Assembly: GCA_021783685.1 (NCBI GenBank)
Contig: JAJXTQ010000069.1
Span: 1-8,277 of the forward strand
From: Pseudomonadota bacterium
Lineage (GTDB): Bacteria > Pseudomonadota > Gammaproteobacteria > UBA5335
Direction: 5' to 3'
DNA: 8,277 bases
The translations under genes and the position numbers were made by a program. Under the pieces are notes generated by a model. The model was given only the letters and a program-made list of their open reading frames with translations. It was not told the DNA's origin and did no database searches. Position 1 is the first letter of the stretch. Each line of letters starts with the position of its first letter. Shown here piece after piece: positions 6,178 through 8,277 of the stretch.

Positions 6178-7620
6178 TCAGAACGCGAGCAGGCAGGCCC
6201 GGATCAGCTGTTCCGGCATGATTCCGAATACCAGGACGAGCCCGCCGTTGACGATCAGCAGCCAGCGAACGTCCGGGCTGGCGGTCAGCGGCGCGGACTC
6301 GAGCGGTGCCTCGAAGTAAAGCTGCCAGACGACTTTGAGGTAGTAGAACGCGCTGATCACGGCAAACACGACGGCCAGGACGGCCACCAGCCCGAAGCCC
6401 TGCTCCATGACCGCATCGAGCACCAGCAGCTTGGCATAGAATCCCGCCGTGGGAGGCACCCCCGCCATGGAGAACATGAACAAGGCCAGCACGGCGGCCA
6501 GCCACGGGCTGCGGTTGTTGAGGCCCTTGAGGTCATCCAGGGTCTCGGCTTCATGTCCGGCACGACTCATGAGGATGAGCACGCCGAAGGCGCCCATCGC
6601 CATCAGGGCATAGATGAGGATGTAAAAGAGTGCCGACGCATAGCCGACGGGATTGGCCGCCAGCACGCCGAGCAACAGGAATCCGATGTTGGCAATCGCC
6701 GAATAGGCCAGCAGCCGTCTCACATTGGTTTGCGCGATCGCCACCACGCTTCCGATCGCCAGCGACAATACCGCCATCACCATCAGCAGTTGCCGCCAGT
6801 CTGAGGCCAGGCCCTCGAGCCCCTCGGCCAGCAGTCGGATGGCCATGGCAAACGCTGCGAGCTTGGAGGCCGATGCGACGAGCAATGCGACCGGGGCGCT
6901 CGCGCCCTGATAGACATCGGGCATCCAGTTGTGGAACGGAACGGCCCCGAGCTTGAACGCGACGCCGGCGGCGACGAAGGTCATGGCCAGCAACAAGGGC
7001 AAGCTGCCCACGGGCTGGTTCACGATACGGAGGGCCAGTTCGTCGAGTTGGAGGGTGCCCGTCACACCGTAGAGAATGGACATGCCATAGAGCAGCATCC
7101 CGGAGGCGATGGCGCCCAGCACGAAATACTTCATGGCCGCCTCGGCACTGAGCATGCGATCGCGATTGAATGCCACCAGGGCATAGAGGCTCAGCGACAT
7201 CAGTTCGAGGCCGAGATAGAGCGTGATGAAATGTGCGGCCGATATCAGCACCATCATGCCCAGCGTCGAGAACAGGGTCAGCAGGTAGAACTCGCCCTGA
7301 TCCAGTTGCCGCGAGCGGAGGTAGTCCCGCGCATAGATCAGCATCACGCCACTCACCAGGCACACGGCAACCTTGAGGACGACCGCGAGCCGGTCCAGAA
7401 CGAACATCCCGCTGAAGGCCGTCAGCGGCGCTTCGAGGCCCTGCCCCGCCTTGAGCACGGCAGCCGCGGTTGCGGCGAGGGCCATCACGCTGAGGTTGTG
7501 GGTGAGATGGCGCCAGCGCGGCGGCAGGAACAGGTCGATCACCAGGATCCCGCACAGCGACGCCAGAAGGAGGATTTCAGGCGCGGCGGGCCAAAACGAT
7601 CCAGTCGAAGTCATGTCCAT
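6178..7620 (-). CDS. nuoN: NADH-quinone oxidoreductase subunit N
   Basis: NuoN is an antiporter-like subunit in the membrane arm of respiratory complex I and takes part in proton translocation coupled to quinone reduction. The product is 480 residues (E. coli 485) and highly hydrophobic, with about 14 membrane segments. Expected charged residues of the family are visible: Glu139 in LGLELMSLSLYAL, Lys223 in FKLGAVPFHNWMPDVYQGA, Lys253 in ASKLAAF, and Lys397 in GVPPTAGFYAKLLVLDA, the broken-helix region. ATG at 7620 is preceded by AGGA 10 bases away. ATG at 7614 (Met3), with GGGA 6 bases away, is a possible alternative. It lies 25 bases after nuoM and is the last nuo gene here. Confidence 0.97.
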   Translation of the reverse strand: MDMTSTGSFWPAAPEILLLASLCGILVIDLFLPPRWRHLTHNLSVMALAATAAAVLKAGQGLEAPLTAFSGMFVLDRLAVVLKVAVCLVSGVMLIYARDYLRSRQLDQGEFYLLTLFSTLGMMVLISAAHFITLYLGLELMSLSLYALVAFNRDRMLSAEAAMKYFVLGAIASGMLLYGMSILYGVTGTLQLDELALRIVNQPVGSLPLLLAMTFVAAGVAFKLGAVPFHNWMPDVYQGASAPVALLVASASKLAAFAMAIRLLAEGLEGLASDWRQLLMVMAVLSLAIGSVVAIAQTNVRRLLAYSAIANIGFLLLGVLAANPVGYASALFYILIYALMAMGAFGVLILMSRAGHEAETLDDLKGLNNRSPWLAAVLALFMFSMAGVPPTAGFYAKLLVLDAVMEQGFGLVAVLAVVFAVISAFYYLKVVWQLYFEAPLESAPLTASPDVRWLLIVNGGLVLVFGIMPEQLIRACLLAF

Positions 7621-7645
7621 TCCCGAATCATCCTGGGGTTGGGGG

Positions 7646-8277
7646 TCAGAGCTTGCCCGGCAAGATCTGGAGCAGCAACTGTTGCACCGAGGGCTCGATC
7701 ACTGCCAGCAAGGGTCGGGGCCATATCCCCAATGCGAGCACCATGACGGCCAACAGTCCAAGCATGAGGAACTCACGGGCGCTGACGTCGGTGAGCCGCT
7801 CGACCTCGGGGTTGGTGATCGGTCCGAAGGCCACTCGCTTGACCAGCCATAGCGAATAGGACGCGCCGATGATAAGCGTCAGTGCGGCCATGAAGGCGAT
7901 CCAGGGATTCGCCTGAAAACTCGCCAGGATGATCAGGAACTCGCCGACGAACCCTGAAGTCCCCGGCAATCCCGAATTGGCCATGGCGAACAGGACGAAA
8001 AAGGCGGCGAAGACAGGCATCCGCGCGGTGACGCCACCATAGGCGGCGATCCGGCGCGTATGCATGCGGTCGTACATCACCCCGACGCACAGGAACATGG
8101 CGCCGGAGATGAAACCGTGCGAGATCATCTGCACCACGGCGCCGCTCATGCCCATCGCCAGACCGGGCGAGCCGTCCGTCGCCGCGCCGGCACCCCAATA
8201 GGGCAGGAAGAAGCCCAGCGTCACGAAGCCCATGTGGGCGATGGACGAGTAGGCGATCAGTTTCTTCATGTCCTCCT
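7646..8277 (-). CDS. nuoM: NADH-quinone oxidoreductase subunit M (5' end outside window)
   Basis: This is the C-terminal 209 residues of NuoM (family about 500), a second antiporter-like proton-pumping subunit of complex I. The frame is open to the window edge and reads QEDMKKLIAYSSIAHMGFV at the start, which matches the interior of NuoM. Further landmarks are HGFISGAMFLCVGVMYDRMHTR and NSGLPGTSGFVGEFLI, whose Glu in GEF corresponds to the conserved Glu of the distal membrane helix. The ATG at 8269 is preceded by an AGGAGG-like string, but this is coding sequence and not a start. It is followed by nuoN in the usual nuo operon order. Confidence 0.96.
   Translation of the reverse strand, partial: EDMKKLIAYSSIAHMGFVTLGFFLPYWGAGAATDGSPGLAMGMSGAVVQMISHGFISGAMFLCVGVMYDRMHTRRIAAYGGVTARMPVFAAFFVLFAMANSGLPGTSGFVGEFLIILASFQANPWIAFMAALTLIIGASYSLWLVKRVAFGPITNPEVERLTDVSAREFLMLGLLAVMVLALGIWPRPLLAVIEPSVQQLLLQILPGKL

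Noticed and set aside
6931..7746. A 271-codon plus-strand frame opposite nuoN and the end of nuoM.
   Set aside because: Rich in His, Gln and Glu, which is the expected complement of hydrophobic membrane-protein codons. It is a shadow of nuoN.
8267..8277. A Shine-Dalgarno-like AGGAGG followed by ATG at 8269, suggesting a gene start.
   Set aside because: The frame upstream stays open and reads QED before MKKLIAY, matching the interior of NuoM, so this is coding sequence.
1..8277. Search for mobile elements, CRISPR arrays, attachment sites, toxin-antitoxin or defence genes, and riboswitches.
   Set aside because: Nothing seen: all conserved frames are housekeeping genes, no gap exceeds about 230 bases even counting across the tRNA, and no transposase, repeat array or known riboswitch core was found.

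Overview
The window is a high-GC bacterial chromosome segment in which every confident gene lies on the minus strand, so transcription runs from the right end to the left. Read that way the order is nuoM (C-terminal part only), nuoN, initiator tRNA-fMet, rimP, nusA, infB, rbfA, truB (cut by the left edge). The metY-rimP-nusA-infB-rbfA-truB order matches Gammaproteobacteria. The joining of the end of the nuo operon to this cluster, the GC-rich codons and the two C-terminal acidic repeats in NusA point to a gammaproteobacterium outside the enterics, possibly of the Xanthomonadales or Chromatiales type. I cannot name a genus from the sequence alone.

Right third (8277 to 6178): the last two genes of respiratory complex I. 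NuoM and NuoN are antiporter-like membrane subunits, separated by 25 bases and presumably the 3' end of a nuoA-N operon.

Junction (6177 to 5951): a compact control region. Only 11 bases past the nuoN stop lies a strong sigma70-type promoter (TTGCGG, 17 bases, TATAAT), whose -35 box sits inside an 11-bp imperfect hairpin. It drives a 77-nt initiator tRNA with encoded CCA. A strong intrinsic terminator of symmetrical A/T-tract type then separates the tRNA from rimP. After it come a short leader with a possible 15-codon ORF and a TTG-started rimP.

Left two thirds (5950 to 1): a tight translation and transcription cluster. rimP and nusA overlap by 4 bases (ATGA), nusA and infB are 33 bases apart, infB and rbfA are 1 base apart, and rbfA and truB overlap by 4 bases (ATGA). 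The products act in ribosome 30S maturation (RimP, RbfA), transcription elongation and termination (NusA), initiation (IF2, together with the initiator tRNA) and tRNA modification (TruB).

I see no mobile element, CRISPR array, prophage, defence system or unknown gene. This is conserved housekeeping DNA. The points worth a second look are regulatory: the terminator ahead of the nusA genes, the promoter-hairpin overlap, the candidate leader ORF coupled to a TTG start, and details of the IF2 linker.
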